Shown one piece after another: positions 25,908 through 36,446 of a stretch of DNA of 64,000 nucleotides. Positions within the stretch are counted from its first letter, which is position 1. Every line of letters begins with the position of its first letter. Source of the stretch: Clostridium oryzae (GTDB lineage: Bacteria; Bacillota; Clostridia; Clostridiales; Clostridiaceae). The translations under genes and the position numbers were made by a program. Below the pieces are notes generated by a model. The model was not told where the DNA came from, did no database searches, and saw only the letters and a program-made list of their open reading frames with translations. The stretch is from the NCBI RefSeq assembly GCF_002029235.1, contig NZ_MZGV01000018.1:1-64000 (forward strand), read 5' to 3'.

Positions 25908-28900
25908 TTAATTCTTTTTATCTTTTATTATAACAAATTTCTTCTCTATACTATTGCCTGCCTTATCAGTTACTTTGATAGTCACCGAAGTCTTTTTATC
26001 TTTTAAAACAATAATCTTCTTAAATTCGCCCTTATTAAGGTATCTATCATTAGCATTACCTTTAATTGCATCACCATTAATATACACATTTGGCAGCTCA
26101 TACTCATCACTAGCTGTAATCTTCACTGTATAAGTTTTAGCTTCTCTTGATACATGTATATCTTTAGTTGGTGCTTTGATTACAGGTTTTTTCATATCGC
26201 CGTAAAGATTTAGCGCATATTTCTGTTCATTTCCATTTATGTCTTTAACATAGACCGGAACTTTGTTTAATCCTTCTTTAATTGTTAAATCAGAACTGAA
26301 CGTTAAATCTTTGTTTACTGTAACATCCTTTCCTTGGATTGTGAATTTCTTTACGTCTGTGTTCAATTCACCTTTTACTGTTATATTGTTTTTAGTATAA
26401 TAAGTACCTTCTCTTCTAACATTTATAAAATTAACATAGAGTTTCTTTTCTCGCACTATGAAGTTAACTGTATCATGAGAAAGCTCTTTTCCATCTGCAT
26501 CTAATGCTGTTACTGTAATTTCATGTTTTCCTGGAGGCAATAATTTGAAAGTATAACTTGTATCAGTAATGCCTGCGGCTTTACTTTGTCCATCCAAGGT
26601 TATATTATATTTTTTGACTTTTGAAGCAATTTCAGAATTAGGTTCATAAGCTAACTTTATATCTCCAATGTCTAAATGCTGCCAATCACTTAGGGAAGTT
26701 ATTTTTACCTTGGGTACGCTTACAGTTATATCTTTAGTCACTAAATTGCCAGCATTATCAAATGCACTAACTTCTATTTTATTATCTGCATCTTCAAGAT
26801 TAAGATCTACAGAATATTCTCCATTTGAATTTGGAGTAAGTTTTATCATAGCATTTCCATCAGCATCAATATAATCTTTATTATTCACTTTTATATTAAA
26901 TACATCCAAACCAGAAAAGTCATCTGCAGCATTAAAATTCAATGTGTATTTGTTTGTATCTGTAACATTGCTAGAAGTTATGCTTACTTTAGGAGCAGCT
27001 GAATCAACTTTAATCGGCAAATCCATTGTCTGTTTCTTAGCTCCAATATAATCGATATTAGCCGTAAATCTAAAATAATACTGTCCGTCTTTTACATACT
27101 CATTTTTACCAGTCTTAGCATTATATACTTTTAAGTTCCAAATCCATTGCGATGCAGCCGAATAGTCGTCACCACTGTCATTTCCTGCGGATGCAAATAA
27201 ATCCTTTTGTAAATCATAATCCACATATAGAGTTCTAACAACCTTTTTATTTTTATCTAATACATCAAGTTTAAAATTCTTCGCATTTCTAAGCAGTGCT
27301 ACCTTTGGTTCTACCTTTACTCCTGTTTTCGTAGATGCTGCGATACAATCCTTGTTAACAACAGTGTTTCCATCCTTATCTTTACCAGTAACTCCCATCA
27401 CTTCATCTGTATCAGCATTATAAACGCCTGTTAGTCCCAAGTCTGAATTCTCGTCCCACATAGGTTTATCCATAATTGAAAGCGAGCTCCAGTCACCATA
27501 GAAACCCATATAAGGTACAGTTAACGTTTGTCCACCATTATGTGAAACAAATTGAACATAGCCTTCCACAAATTCGTTCTTTTTAGTTTTAGAAGAAAGC
27601 GTTATTGTCACATTAACGTTAGCTGTCTTCCCAGCTGCTACCGTTACCTTAGCTTTGTCAAAAGTAACTTTTGCCCCATTTGCCTTTACATCATAGGACA
27701 TATCAGTTGTATCTTTTCCTTGCTCAGTCATAACTCCACTTAGATCTTTCATAGAATATACTCTATTTTTTTTGCTCATATTTGTAAGCGTCAATTGAAA
27801 TGAAACTTTTTTACTTTTCAGTTCTTTTAATGCCACCGAAGGAAGTCCATCTCCATTCCTTACTATAACATCTGTATTCACAGCAGCCTCGGCATCTACA
27901 AGTCCAGCTCCCTGTCTTCTAGGTGAAAATGGCAGCTTTTTATCTGTGTTTGGATCCATCTGAGGTATTGATGTGTTCATTAATATAGTTTTAGCAAGTT
28001 CAGCTTTACTATATTTAGAATAGCTCGTTAAATCCATATCCTTTAAATGTTCTAATAACAAGGCAGTAATTCCTGCAGTATGCGGAGATGCCATTGAAGT
28101 TCCTGACATAGTCCCATATCTGTTATCGTTAAGTGTTGAATAAATATTTCCTCCAGGCGCAGTTACTTGAGGTTTAAACTCCAAATCAGGAGTTGGTCCC
28201 CAGGAACTAAAGTCTGACATATCACCTTTAGTTGGATTGTCTTTTACTACTGTCTCTTTAATAAATTTTATTTTTTCATTGGAATCTAAAAATGCTTTCA
28301 GTTTTTTTCCATCAGAATTCGAAACGAACATAGATGGTATTACCTCTTTAGCATCAGTCTGCATGCTTATATATGTATCGTCGCCATCTTTATTATAAAC
28401 AATCGTAGCTATAGCGCCTGCATTTTGAGCATTAAGCTTTTTCTCTACAAAAGTATTACCGCCTCTTTGTATAAGTGCTATTTTACCTTTTATATCCTTA
28501 TCTGCAAAATCATCTACTGAGCCTAGACCACAATCTACAATTTCATAATCCCCATTTAAGGTACCTATTGGGTCATTCACTGATAGTAAATACGGGATCT
28601 TCCCACTTTCTTTATCTGTGCTATATTCTAAAACAGGATATACTAATTTAGAATTTTCATAGGAAGCTACTGACAGAGCCTGTTTTGTTGTTGATGGTGA
28701 TCCTACAACAGATGTATCTATTACGCTACTTAATTTACTTGGTGCAGTAGAGTACTGTTCATTTCCAGCCGAACATACTACAACGACTCCATGCTTCTGC
28801 GCATTTGCTATTGCAGCGTTCTCCGGTTCATCTGGCTCAACATAGCCTGCAGGACTACCAAGACTCATATTTATTACATCTGCTCCGTGCTCTACCGATT

Positions 28901-29846
28901 CATCAATAGCTTCTACTATATTATCTGTAGATGCAGACGCGTAATCAGTATCATTAGAAAACACTTTCATATCTAGCAGCTGAGCTTCAGGAGCCACACC
29001 TCTTACTGCCTTACCAGCTTTTACTTCTTCATCAGTACCATTTGCAGCAATTATTCCGGATACATGCATACCATGATCCTCTCCCGTTGTATCTTTTACT
29101 ATATCATTGTTATCTGCAAAATTATACGCATAAGGAACCTTGGAGGTATAATATTTCCCTGGTCCCTTTGGATTCTTATTTTTTATTTTTGCTTTTGATG
29201 GATCGGAAATTCTCATATCCTTATGTGTAGGATCAATTCCACTATCTATTACTGAAATTACCATTCCTTGTCCTTTATAGTTAGAATTTTTCCATACATC
29301 ATAGACTTTTGTAAGTTCTTTAGAATAATTTAAATCTGGAACATAGCTTTGAGCTACCGAAACACTTTCTACACCAGCCATCTTTTTTATTTTAGAAATA
29401 TCTTTATATTTGACCTCTGCACTAAACCCGTTCATAACATATGTAAAAGTTCGTTTTATTTTAGTACTGCTATCAATATTACTTACTTTATTTTTAAACG
29501 CTTGCTGTTTCTTCTCAATATTTTTAGAAAGCTTATATCTATCCTCTTGTGCTGCAATAGCATCGACTTGCCCGGAGCTATTTTGACCTTCTAAGTCGAG
29601 TACATTCTTTCCTTTCAACTGTACTATAACATCAACCTTTTGATTAGCATCATAGTCTTTCTTTACTGAATTTTCATTAACAACATTAATTGATTTTTGA
29701 AACTTATTCTTATAGTTATTATATTGTACAATCAGTTGTTTTTTTTCATCTGTTAACTTTGCATCCTTTGCAGCAGCTTGAGCTGGTACTGCAGAAAATA
29801 CTACCATGGTAACTGTCACTAAGTTTATGAGCTTTTTATTTTTCAT
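25908..29846 (-). CDS. Giant secreted subtilisin-like serine protease (S8, lactocepin-like), paralogue 1
   Basis: The 1312-residue precursor has a signal peptide (cleavage after about AQAAA, residue 25), an I9-type propeptide (about 70-165), and an S8 catalytic domain with Asp201 (SVIDSGID), His258 (GEDHGMHVSG) and Ser584 (MSGTSMASPH). A PA domain (about 430-520) is inserted between His and Ser, and several Ig/fibronectin-like beta domains fill residues about 650-1312. There is no LPXTG anchor or membrane helix, so it should be released. It would degrade extracellular protein for amino acids. It is a tandem paralogue of the gene at 30211-34167, same strand, with its own promoter and terminator. 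GGGGG box before the ATG. Confidence 0.93.
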   Translation of the reverse strand: MKNKKLINLVTVTMVVFSAVPAQAAAKDAKLTDEKKQLIVQYNNYKNKFQKSINVVNENSVKKDYDANQKVDVIVQLKGKNVLDLEGQNSSGQVDAIAAQEDRYKLSKNIEKKQQAFKNKVSNIDSSTKIKRTFTYVMNGFSAEVKYKDISKIKKMAGVESVSVAQSYVPDLNYSKELTKVYDVWKNSNYKGQGMVISVIDSGIDPTHKDMRISDPSKAKIKNKNPKGPGKYYTSKVPYAYNFADNNDIVKDTTGEDHGMHVSGIIAANGTDEEVKAGKAVRGVAPEAQLLDMKVFSNDTDYASASTDNIVEAIDESVEHGADVINMSLGSPAGYVEPDEPENAAIANAQKHGVVVVCSAGNEQYSTAPSKLSSVIDTSVVGSPSTTKQALSVASYENSKLVYPVLEYSTDKESGKIPYLLSVNDPIGTLNGDYEIVDCGLGSVDDFADKDIKGKIALIQRGGNTFVEKKLNAQNAGAIATIVYNKDGDDTYISMQTDAKEVIPSMFVSNSDGKKLKAFLDSNEKIKFIKETVVKDNPTKGDMSDFSSWGPTPDLEFKPQVTAPGGNIYSTLNDNRYGTMSGTSMASPHTAGITALLLEHLKDMDLTSYSKYSKAELAKTILMNTSIPQMDPNTDKKLPFSPRRQGAGLVDAEAAVNTDVIVRNGDGLPSVALKELKSKKVSFQLTLTNMSKKNRVYSMKDLSGVMTEQGKDTTDMSYDVKANGAKVTFDKAKVTVAAGKTANVNVTITLSSKTKKNEFVEGYVQFVSHNGGQTLTVPYMGFYGDWSSLSIMDKPMWDENSDLGLTGVYNADTDEVMGVTGKDKDGNTVVNKDCIAASTKTGVKVEPKVALLRNAKNFKLDVLDKNKKVVRTLYVDYDLQKDLFASAGNDSGDDYSAASQWIWNLKVYNAKTGKNEYVKDGQYYFRFTANIDYIGAKKQTMDLPIKVDSAAPKVSITSSNVTDTNKYTLNFNAADDFSGLDVFNIKVNNKDYIDADGNAMIKLTPNSNGEYSVDLNLEDADNKIEVSAFDNAGNLVTKDITVSVPKVKITSLSDWQHLDIGDIKLAYEPNSEIASKVKKYNITLDGQSKAAGITDTSYTFKLLPPGKHEITVTALDADGKELSHDTVNFIVREKKLYVNFINVRREGTYYTKNNITVKGELNTDVKKFTIQGKDVTVNKDLTFSSDLTIKEGLNKVPVYVKDINGNEQKYALNLYGDMKKPVIKAPTKDIHVSREAKTYTVKITASDEYELPNVYINGDAIKGNANDRYLNKGEFKKIIVLKDKKTSVTIKVTDKAGNSIEKKFVIIKDKKN

Positions 29847-29958
29847 TTTTTTACCCCCTTTTAATTTTATGAAAAAATATAACTGTATATGGTAAATATA
29901 GTTTTTACGTTATACAGCATATAATCATCATTGCCACATTTTTTATATATTAGTAGTA

Positions 29959-29988
29959 ATTATATACAAATGTGATTATACACCTCAA
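29959..29988 (-). promoter_or_regulatory. Candidate sigma-A promoter for subtilase paralogue 1
   Basis: In the minus direction TTGAGG (29988-29983), an 18-bp spacer and TATAAT (29964-29959) lie about 115 nt before the gene. The rest of the 29847-30210 gap is AT-rich with the terminator of paralogue 2. Confidence 0.5.
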
Positions 29989-30149
29989 AAATGTTACTTT
30001 ATACACTTTATTCATATTATTTGTAAATTTGTTATTAATTCATTTATGTTATGTCACCAGTTACAAATTAATAATATTTTTATATTATAATACCAATTTA
30101 GTATAAAATTTATATTATACTTTTTTAATAATGATTAACTTTTACATAA

Positions 30150-30181
30150 AAATGACCCTCCAAAGATATGGAAGGTCATTT
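30150..30181 (-). terminator. Terminator of subtilase paralogue 2
   Basis: The stem AAATGACC-TCCA pairs with TGGA-GGTCATTT with one mismatch and a 6-nt loop. It lies 30 bp after the stop at 30211 and is followed by TTTATG in the minus direction. Confidence 0.8.
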
Positions 30182-30210
30182 AGACACGTAGAGACTTTAC
30201 TCTCTTTTAT

Positions 30211-33200
30211 TTACTTTTTAGATTTCTTAACAATAGTAAATATTTTTTCAGTACTATTACCTGCCATGTCTACAGCTCTTACTTTTACAATTGTCTTAGT
30301 ACCATTCAAGATTATTTTCTTTGAAAATACAGCTTTTTTAGTGTATAGATCAGTTGCATTGCTCTTTACAGCATCACCATTAATATATACCTGAGGTAGA
30401 TAGAACTGATCTGCAGCTTTTACTTTTACTGTATAAGTCTTGGCAGAGTTAGACACATACACCGTTTTGGTTTCTGCATTAATTACTGGTTTCTTTGTAT
30501 CACAATATAGATTAAGTGCATATTCCTGAATCTTTCCTGTGCAATCTTCTACATAAACAGGTATCTTATTTAATCCTTGTTTAAGCTTCACAGTTGTACT
30601 AAATGATAAATTCTTAGCTACAGCAACATCTTTGCCACCTATTGTAAATTTATTTACATCAGTGTTCAATTCACCTTTTATTTTAACGGTACTCTTATTA
30701 TAGAAAGTTCCTTCTCTTCTTACACCGACGAAATTAACATATAAATCTTCAGCTTTTACAATTATATTAACTCCATCATTTGAAAGTACCTTTCCATCAA
30801 AATCTACTGCAGCTACATTAACGCTGTGAGTTCCTGCTTCTAAATTCTTTAATTCATAGTGCGTGTCTGTTATACCGGTAGCTGCCACTACACCATCAAC
30901 ATATATATTGTAGCTCTTTATAGTACTAGCATATTCACCAGTTGGTTCATATGTTATGTTGACCTTCCCGCTGTCAAAATGCTGCCAATCAGTAATTGAA
31001 GTAATCTTCACTGCCTGCAAATCAGCAGTCGAATTTGCTGTAGCTAAATTTCCGGCATTATCCAAAACATTTACCTGTATATCATTCAATTGTCCATCAA
31101 GATCAAGATCTACAGAATACACTCCATCTTTATCAGGAGTAAGACTCAAAATACTCTTTCCATTCTTGTCAGTATAGTTCTTATTATTTACTTTTATATT
31201 AAATGTATTAGTATTAATACCTGAGAAATCATCTTTAGCTGTAAATTTTAAAGTATATTTCTTTGAACCAACAATTTTTGAAGATACTATATTTAATGCT
31301 GGAGCAACCGAATCTACCTTTATAGGAAGTTCCAAGGTCTGACTCTTAGCATTTTTATAGTCTATATTAGTAGTAAATTTAAAATAATACTGTCCATCTT
31401 TTACCTTTTCATACTTGCCAGTTTTAGAATTATACACAGTTAAGTCCCATATCCATTTTGAATCAGGTGAATAGTTGTCATCTTTAAGAGGATCAGCAGC
31501 ACTTGAAGTAAATAGATCCTTTATCATGTCATAATCAACATAAAGCGTTCTTACTACCTTATGATTCTTGTCAACTATATCCAGCTTCATGTTTTTAGCA
31601 TCCCTTAATAGTGCAATCTTTGGAACTACTGTATCCCCTGTCTTAGTTGACACCGCAATATTCTTTTTGTTTACAACAGAGTTTCCATTCTCATCTACAG
31701 CCTCTTGTCCAAGCAAATAATCTGTAGCAGTATCATAAACTCCTGTAACTCCAAGATAACTATCTTTATCCCAAACAGGCTTATCTATAATTGGAAGTGA
31801 ACTCCAGTTTCCATAGAAGCCCATATAAGGAACACTAAGAGTTTGTCCTCCATCCTTTGAAATAAATTTCACAAAGCCCTCAACGAAAATATTCTTCTTT
31901 GTTTTACTTGAGAGTGATAAAGTAACGTTAACAGATGCATTCTTGCCAGCAGCCACAGTTATCTTCGATTTACTGAATGAAATCTTAGACCCACTTACAG
32001 GAACATCATAAGACATAGTATTTATATCGTTTCCCTGCTCTGTCATTACACCACTGAAATCATTTAAAGCATAAGTTCTAGATTCTTTACCCATATTAGT
32101 AAGGGTTAATTTAAAAGTAGCTTTGTTGCCCTTAAGCTGTTTAAGTGCCACCGATGAAAGTCCATCGCTATTTCTTACAACTACATCAGCATTTACAGCT
32201 GCTTCAGCATCAGCAAGCCCTGCACCTTGTCTTCTTGGTGAAAATGGAAGCTTTTTATCTGTATTAGTATCCATCTGGGGTACCGAAGTATTCATCAGTA
32301 TCGTTTTAGCTAATTCAGCTTTGCTGTATTTTGAATATGCTTTTAGATTTAGGTCCTTCAAATGTTCTACTAGTAAAGCTGTTATTCCAGCTGTATGCGG
32401 CGATGCCATAGAAGTACCTGACATATATCCATAACTGTTATTATTAAGAGTAGAATAAATATTTCCTCCTGGTGCTGTTATTTGTGGTTTAAACTCAAGA
32501 TCAGGTGTTGGGCCCCAAGAAGTAAAATCAGACATGTTGTCTTTTGTTGGATTATCTATTGTTACTTCATTTCCTTCAAATTTACCTTTTAAATTGCTTC
32601 CAATTAATGCTTTAAGCTTCTTTCCATCTGTGTTTGTTATAAACATAGCTGGTATAGTTTCCGCTGGATCTGTAACCATACTTACATAACTGTTATCTCC
32701 ATCCTTGTTATAAATTATAGCAGCTACTGCTCCAGCCTTTTGTGCATTCAAAATTTTAGTTGTAAAATCTATTGTTCCCCTTTGAATAAGTGCTATTTTT
32801 CCATTTAAGTCTTTACCTGAAAAATCTGATGTATCGCCTATACCGCAGTCCACAATGTCATAATTGTCCTTAAGGCTCCCTACTGGATTATTAACTGACA
32901 AAAGATATGGTATATCTCCACTACTTTTGTCAGAAGTATAGGATACAGCCGGATATTTAACTTTTGAATTTTCATAGGACGCTACTGATAAAGCTTCTTT
33001 TGCAGTAGAAGGAGCACCTACCAATGATGTATCCACGACATCGCTCAATTTATATGGATTCGTGGAATAGGTATCATTTCCAGCAGAAACTACAACTACT
33101 ACTCCATGCTTTTCAGCATTTTTTATAGCTGCTGACATTGGCTCATCATCTTCTACAAAACCTGATGAAGATCCTAAACTCATATTTATTACATCTGCCC

Positions 33201-34167
33201 CATGTGCAACTGATTCATCTATCGCTTCAACTATATCATCCGTTGAGGCTGAAGGATAATCTTTGTCATTAGAGAAAACTTTCATATCAAGAAGCTGAGC
33301 TTCAGGTGCTACACCTTGTACCGCTTTGCCTGAATCTACTTCATCTTGTTTTCCGTTAGCTGCTATAATACCAGCAACATGCATACCATGGTCAACACCA
33401 GTAGAATCTTTGACATCATAATCATTATCAGCAAAATTATACGCATATGGTACTTTAGAAGTTAAATATATTCCTGGTCCTTCCGGATATTTATCCTTTA
33501 TCTTAGCTTTAGAGGAATCTGTAAGTCTCATATCTTTATGATCAGCATCAATTCCGCTATCTATAACAGAGACTACCATTCCCTGTCCTTTATATTTTGA
33601 GTTCTTCCAGACATCATATACTTTTGTAAGTTCTTTAGCCGAAGTCATATCCGGCTTATATGATTGGGCTACAGATACACTATCAACTCCTGCTATTTTT
33701 TCAATTTTACTCACATCTTTATATTTTACTTCTGCACTAAAACCATTCATAACATAAGTATACGTTCTTTTTATTTTTATATTTTTGTCTACTGCCGTTA
33801 CTTTATTCTTTAATGTTTCCTGCTTTTTTACAACACTTTGGGACAGCTTGTACTTGTTTGTAGCTGTTAATGCTTCCATTTTTCCGCCATTAGCTTTAGA
33901 TTCTAAATCCAGTACACTAGATTTCTTTAGCTTAACTATTACCTTTACATTCTGATCAGGCTTATAATTTGGCTTAGCAGCGTTTTCATTAATCACCTTT
34001 TGTAATTTTGCTTGGCTAGTTTTGTAATTCTTATACTGAGTAAGCACTTCATTTTTGCTACTTGCTGCATTATTGTTACCTTCTCGTTTTGTAACTGCTC
34101 CAGCTGGCATTGTTGAAAAAACAAGCATTGCAACAGTTACTAGTTTAACAAGTTTTTTATTCTTCAT
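30211..34167 (-). CDS. Giant secreted subtilisin-like serine protease (S8, lactocepin-like), paralogue 2
   Basis: The 1318-residue product has the same design as its downstream neighbour: signal peptide MKNKKLVKLVTVAMLVFS, I9-like propeptide, catalytic Asp203 (VIDSGID), His260 (VDHGMHVAG) and a serine near 586 (MSGTSMASPH), an inserted PA domain and C-terminal beta domains. The two share long identical stretches throughout, including the last third, so they arose by tandem duplication and remain under constraint. The catalytic triad is intact. The leader GGGGGTAAAAAA before the ATG is also shared by the two copies. Likely an exported protease for peptide nutrition. Confidence 0.93.
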   Translation of the reverse strand: MKNKKLVKLVTVAMLVFSTMPAGAVTKREGNNNAASSKNEVLTQYKNYKTSQAKLQKVINENAAKPNYKPDQNVKVIVKLKKSSVLDLESKANGGKMEALTATNKYKLSQSVVKKQETLKNKVTAVDKNIKIKRTYTYVMNGFSAEVKYKDVSKIEKIAGVDSVSVAQSYKPDMTSAKELTKVYDVWKNSKYKGQGMVVSVIDSGIDADHKDMRLTDSSKAKIKDKYPEGPGIYLTSKVPYAYNFADNDYDVKDSTGVDHGMHVAGIIAANGKQDEVDSGKAVQGVAPEAQLLDMKVFSNDKDYPSASTDDIVEAIDESVAHGADVINMSLGSSSGFVEDDEPMSAAIKNAEKHGVVVVVSAGNDTYSTNPYKLSDVVDTSLVGAPSTAKEALSVASYENSKVKYPAVSYTSDKSSGDIPYLLSVNNPVGSLKDNYDIVDCGIGDTSDFSGKDLNGKIALIQRGTIDFTTKILNAQKAGAVAAIIYNKDGDNSYVSMVTDPAETIPAMFITNTDGKKLKALIGSNLKGKFEGNEVTIDNPTKDNMSDFTSWGPTPDLEFKPQITAPGGNIYSTLNNNSYGYMSGTSMASPHTAGITALLVEHLKDLNLKAYSKYSKAELAKTILMNTSVPQMDTNTDKKLPFSPRRQGAGLADAEAAVNADVVVRNSDGLSSVALKQLKGNKATFKLTLTNMGKESRTYALNDFSGVMTEQGNDINTMSYDVPVSGSKISFSKSKITVAAGKNASVNVTLSLSSKTKKNIFVEGFVKFISKDGGQTLSVPYMGFYGNWSSLPIIDKPVWDKDSYLGVTGVYDTATDYLLGQEAVDENGNSVVNKKNIAVSTKTGDTVVPKIALLRDAKNMKLDIVDKNHKVVRTLYVDYDMIKDLFTSSAADPLKDDNYSPDSKWIWDLTVYNSKTGKYEKVKDGQYYFKFTTNIDYKNAKSQTLELPIKVDSVAPALNIVSSKIVGSKKYTLKFTAKDDFSGINTNTFNIKVNNKNYTDKNGKSILSLTPDKDGVYSVDLDLDGQLNDIQVNVLDNAGNLATANSTADLQAVKITSITDWQHFDSGKVNITYEPTGEYASTIKSYNIYVDGVVAATGITDTHYELKNLEAGTHSVNVAAVDFDGKVLSNDGVNIIVKAEDLYVNFVGVRREGTFYNKSTVKIKGELNTDVNKFTIGGKDVAVAKNLSFSTTVKLKQGLNKIPVYVEDCTGKIQEYALNLYCDTKKPVINAETKTVYVSNSAKTYTVKVKAADQFYLPQVYINGDAVKSNATDLYTKKAVFSKKIILNGTKTIVKVRAVDMAGNSTEKIFTIVKKSKK

Positions 34168-34400
34168 TTTTTTACCCCCTTTTCAGCATCTCAATAATTT
34201 AAGAATCTTCAAATATCCCCAATTAGAAAATGCCTATATAAAACAATCTAATTATAACATAATATGGAATATTATTTTCATTAGCTTTAAATTTTGGCAA
34301 TGTGTAAATTATGAGCAGACAATCTATTAAATTTGTATTAATTTATTAATATTTATTTATTTTTATGTATAAAATCAAAATCGAATTTAGTTATAGTTAT

Positions 34401-34444
34401 AAATTGGATAAATATAGCCCATAAAGACTATATTCATCCAATTT
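34401..34444 (-). terminator. Terminator of the ABC-F gene
   Basis: AAATTGGAT-AATATAG pairs with CTATATT-ATCCAATTT around a 10-nt loop, with one mismatch. It abuts the stop codon at 34446. It is followed by TATAAC, so the U-tract is weak. Confidence 0.65.
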
Positions 34445-34445
34445 A

Positions 34446-35999
34446 TTATTTTCTATTCTCCATATCCCATACATCTGTGACCCACTCTTCATAAAATTCT
34501 TTCTCATGGCAAACGACAATTACAGTACCTTGAAAAGCAATTATAGCTTCTTTTAGAGACTTTTTGCTTTCAACATCAAGATGATTGGTTGGTTCATCTA
34601 ACAATAGCCAATTGCCAGGCTTCATCATAAGCTTACACAACCTGACTTTTGATTGCTCACCACCGCTTAAACTGCTCATTTTTTCGGTAACATGTTCCTG
34701 CCTCAATCCGCATCTGGCTAGTGCCTCTCTTATTTCTCTATTGGTTTTATCCGGAAACTCCTCTCTAACCTCCTCCATAGCTGTTCTATCACTAGCTTTA
34801 GTTTCCTGTTCAAAATAAACAGGATAAACATATTCACCAAATTTAATTTTTCCGCTTAGTGCTGGAATGACTCCCATTATGGTTTTCAGCAAAGTAGATT
34901 TTCCTATCCCATTGCAGCCTGTTATTGCTATTTTATCTTCCCGCATCAAGTTTAGATTCAAGTTATTCATTACAGGATGATTATACCCTATGCTCATATC
35001 CCGAATCTGTAGAATATGCTTTCCAGACGGCCTGCTCATCAAAAATGAAAAATTAGCTTTAGGATTAGTCTTAGGCTTTTCCATTCTGTCAATTTTGTTT
35101 AGTTGTTTTTGTCTGCTTTGTGCTCTTTTGGTAGTCGATGCCCTTACAATATTTTTATTTATAAAATCTTCCATTTTAGCTATCTGCTTTTGCTGCCTAT
35201 TATACTCTTCTATATACCTCTTAGTTTCAGCCTCCTTAAGCTTTAAAAACGTATTGTAGTCACCTTTATATCTTTTAAGAATAGTAAATTCAATATTGAA
35301 AATTACATTGGTTATTCTATTAAGAAAAACCGTATCATGAGATATAACAATAAAACTGTTTTTATAATTTGTTAAATAGTTCCCAAGCCATTCAACATGT
35401 TCTTTGTCTAAATAATTTGTTGGTTCATCTAGCAGCAGAATATCAGGTTTTCTTAACAGCAGCTTTGCAAGCCTAACTTTGGTCTTTTGTCCTCCACTCA
35501 ACCTTCCCATTACTGTGTCCATACCAAAGTTATGAATGCCAAGTCCATGGGCCACATTATCTATTAGACTATCCATAGAATAGAAATCACTAGCATTTAT
35601 TTCATCCTGCAGCTTTCCCATTTCATTGATAAGTCTTTCAGTCTCCTCATCATTATTTGTTGCAAGTGAAAGTCTGTTACCGATGGAAATCATCTTTTCT
35701 TCCTTCGTATATAATTCTTCGAAAGCACTCTTTAATATTTCATTTATAGTTTTTTTATCCTCACCTTCATCCATATGTTGATGAAGATATCCTATATGCT
35801 CTAAACCTGCACTGCATGTTATCTTTCCTTCATCTGGAATCAGTTCTCCTGTAATAATATTCAATAAAGTACTTTTCCCAGCACCATTAGCTCCAACTAA
35901 TCCTGCATGCTCGCCTGTTAATAGCTTGCAGGATACATTTTTTAATATCGTTTTATCTCCAAATCCAAAATTTATATTTTCTAAACTTAATACACTCAT
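34446..35999 (-). CDS. ABC-F family ATPase (YkpA/EttA-like ribosome-associated)
   Basis: The 517-residue protein has two ABC ATPase domains and no membrane segment, the mark of ABC-F translation factors. Domain 1: GANGAGKST, LSGGQKTKVRLAKLLL, DEPTNYLD. The charged linker (about 240-315) is the P-site tRNA interaction motif region. Domain 2: GCNGIGKST, LSGGEQSKVRLCKLM, DEPTNHLD. It is most like the housekeeping YkpA/YbiT group rather than a resistance protein, but this is not certain. The ATG at 35999 has a GAAGGAG box. The 447-bp upstream gap contains three hairpins (listed separately). Confidence 0.88.
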   Translation of the reverse strand: MSVLSLENINFGFGDKTILKNVSCKLLTGEHAGLVGANGAGKSTLLNIITGELIPDEGKITCSAGLEHIGYLHQHMDEGEDKKTINEILKSAFEELYTKEEKMISIGNRLSLATNNDEETERLINEMGKLQDEINASDFYSMDSLIDNVAHGLGIHNFGMDTVMGRLSGGQKTKVRLAKLLLRKPDILLLDEPTNYLDKEHVEWLGNYLTNYKNSFIVISHDTVFLNRITNVIFNIEFTILKRYKGDYNTFLKLKEAETKRYIEEYNRQQKQIAKMEDFINKNIVRASTTKRAQSRQKQLNKIDRMEKPKTNPKANFSFLMSRPSGKHILQIRDMSIGYNHPVMNNLNLNLMREDKIAITGCNGIGKSTLLKTIMGVIPALSGKIKFGEYVYPVYFEQETKASDRTAMEEVREEFPDKTNREIREALARCGLRQEHVTEKMSSLSGGEQSKVRLCKLMMKPGNWLLLDEPTNHLDVESKKSLKEAIIAFQGTVIVVCHEKEFYEEWVTDVWDMENRK

Positions 36000-36086
36000 T
36001 TTAATATCACTCCTTCTAATATCACCGGGTATAACTGAAGTCGATGCTATAAACTATAATTTTTCATTAACTCTACCCCAGTAACA

Positions 36087-36121
36087 AAAAAGAAAGAGGA
36101 ACACAGTTCCTCTTTCTTTTT
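36087..36121. terminator. Strong bidirectional hairpin upstream of the ABC-F gene
   Basis: A perfect 16-bp stem (AAAAAGAAAGAGGAAC, loop ACA, GTTCCTCTTTCTTTTT) with a poly-U exit in the minus direction. It could end transcription from the FtsX operon, or serve as an attenuator of the ABC-F gene, 88 bp downstream. Confidence 0.75.
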
Positions 36122-36184
36122 CATATATAATCCAAATCTTATTACGATATTTACAATATATCGTTATTAATTCGAAAACTTTCC

Positions 36185-36211
36185 TTTTGAGCATGGTACC
36201 TATGCTCAAAA
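36185..36211. other. Perfect 10-bp hairpin
   Basis: TTTTGAGCAT, a 7-nt loop, and ATGCTCAAAA pair perfectly. It lies between two other inverted repeats in the 36000-36446 gap. A further 7-bp inverted repeat (ACGATAT/ATATCGT, 36144-36164) is nearby. There is no gene in this gap. Confidence 0.6.
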
Positions 36212-36219
36212 AACAAAAA

Positions 36220-36332
36220 GAGTCTGTCATCAATTTACAATTCTATTCAATTAGCAGCTAAAAAAGGGTAGACTCCTCCCTCTGTTAAGCTAATCTAATT
36301 GCAAGAACCATAAATTGACACACGACAGACTC
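36220..36332 (-). repeat. 113-bp inverted-repeat element followed by U-tract
   Basis: The outer arms GAGTCTGTC (36220-36228) and GACAGACTC (36324-36332) pair perfectly and continue, after a small bulge, through CAATTTA/TAAATTG. Inner arms CAATTAG/CTAATTG follow. In the minus direction the structure is followed by TTTTTGTTTTTTG. It can be read as a terminator for the FtsX operon with an unusually long decorated stem, or as a tiny MITE. A single copy is present in this window. Confidence 0.6.
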
Positions 36333-36446
36333 CATCTCCTTCTAATGAAAGGGAACATTCAAAAGCTAATGCTCCCAATTAATCAAAGTTTTCTAAATTT
36401 AATAAATACAATCTTATTATATACATTTTAAATCAAAATGTAAATA

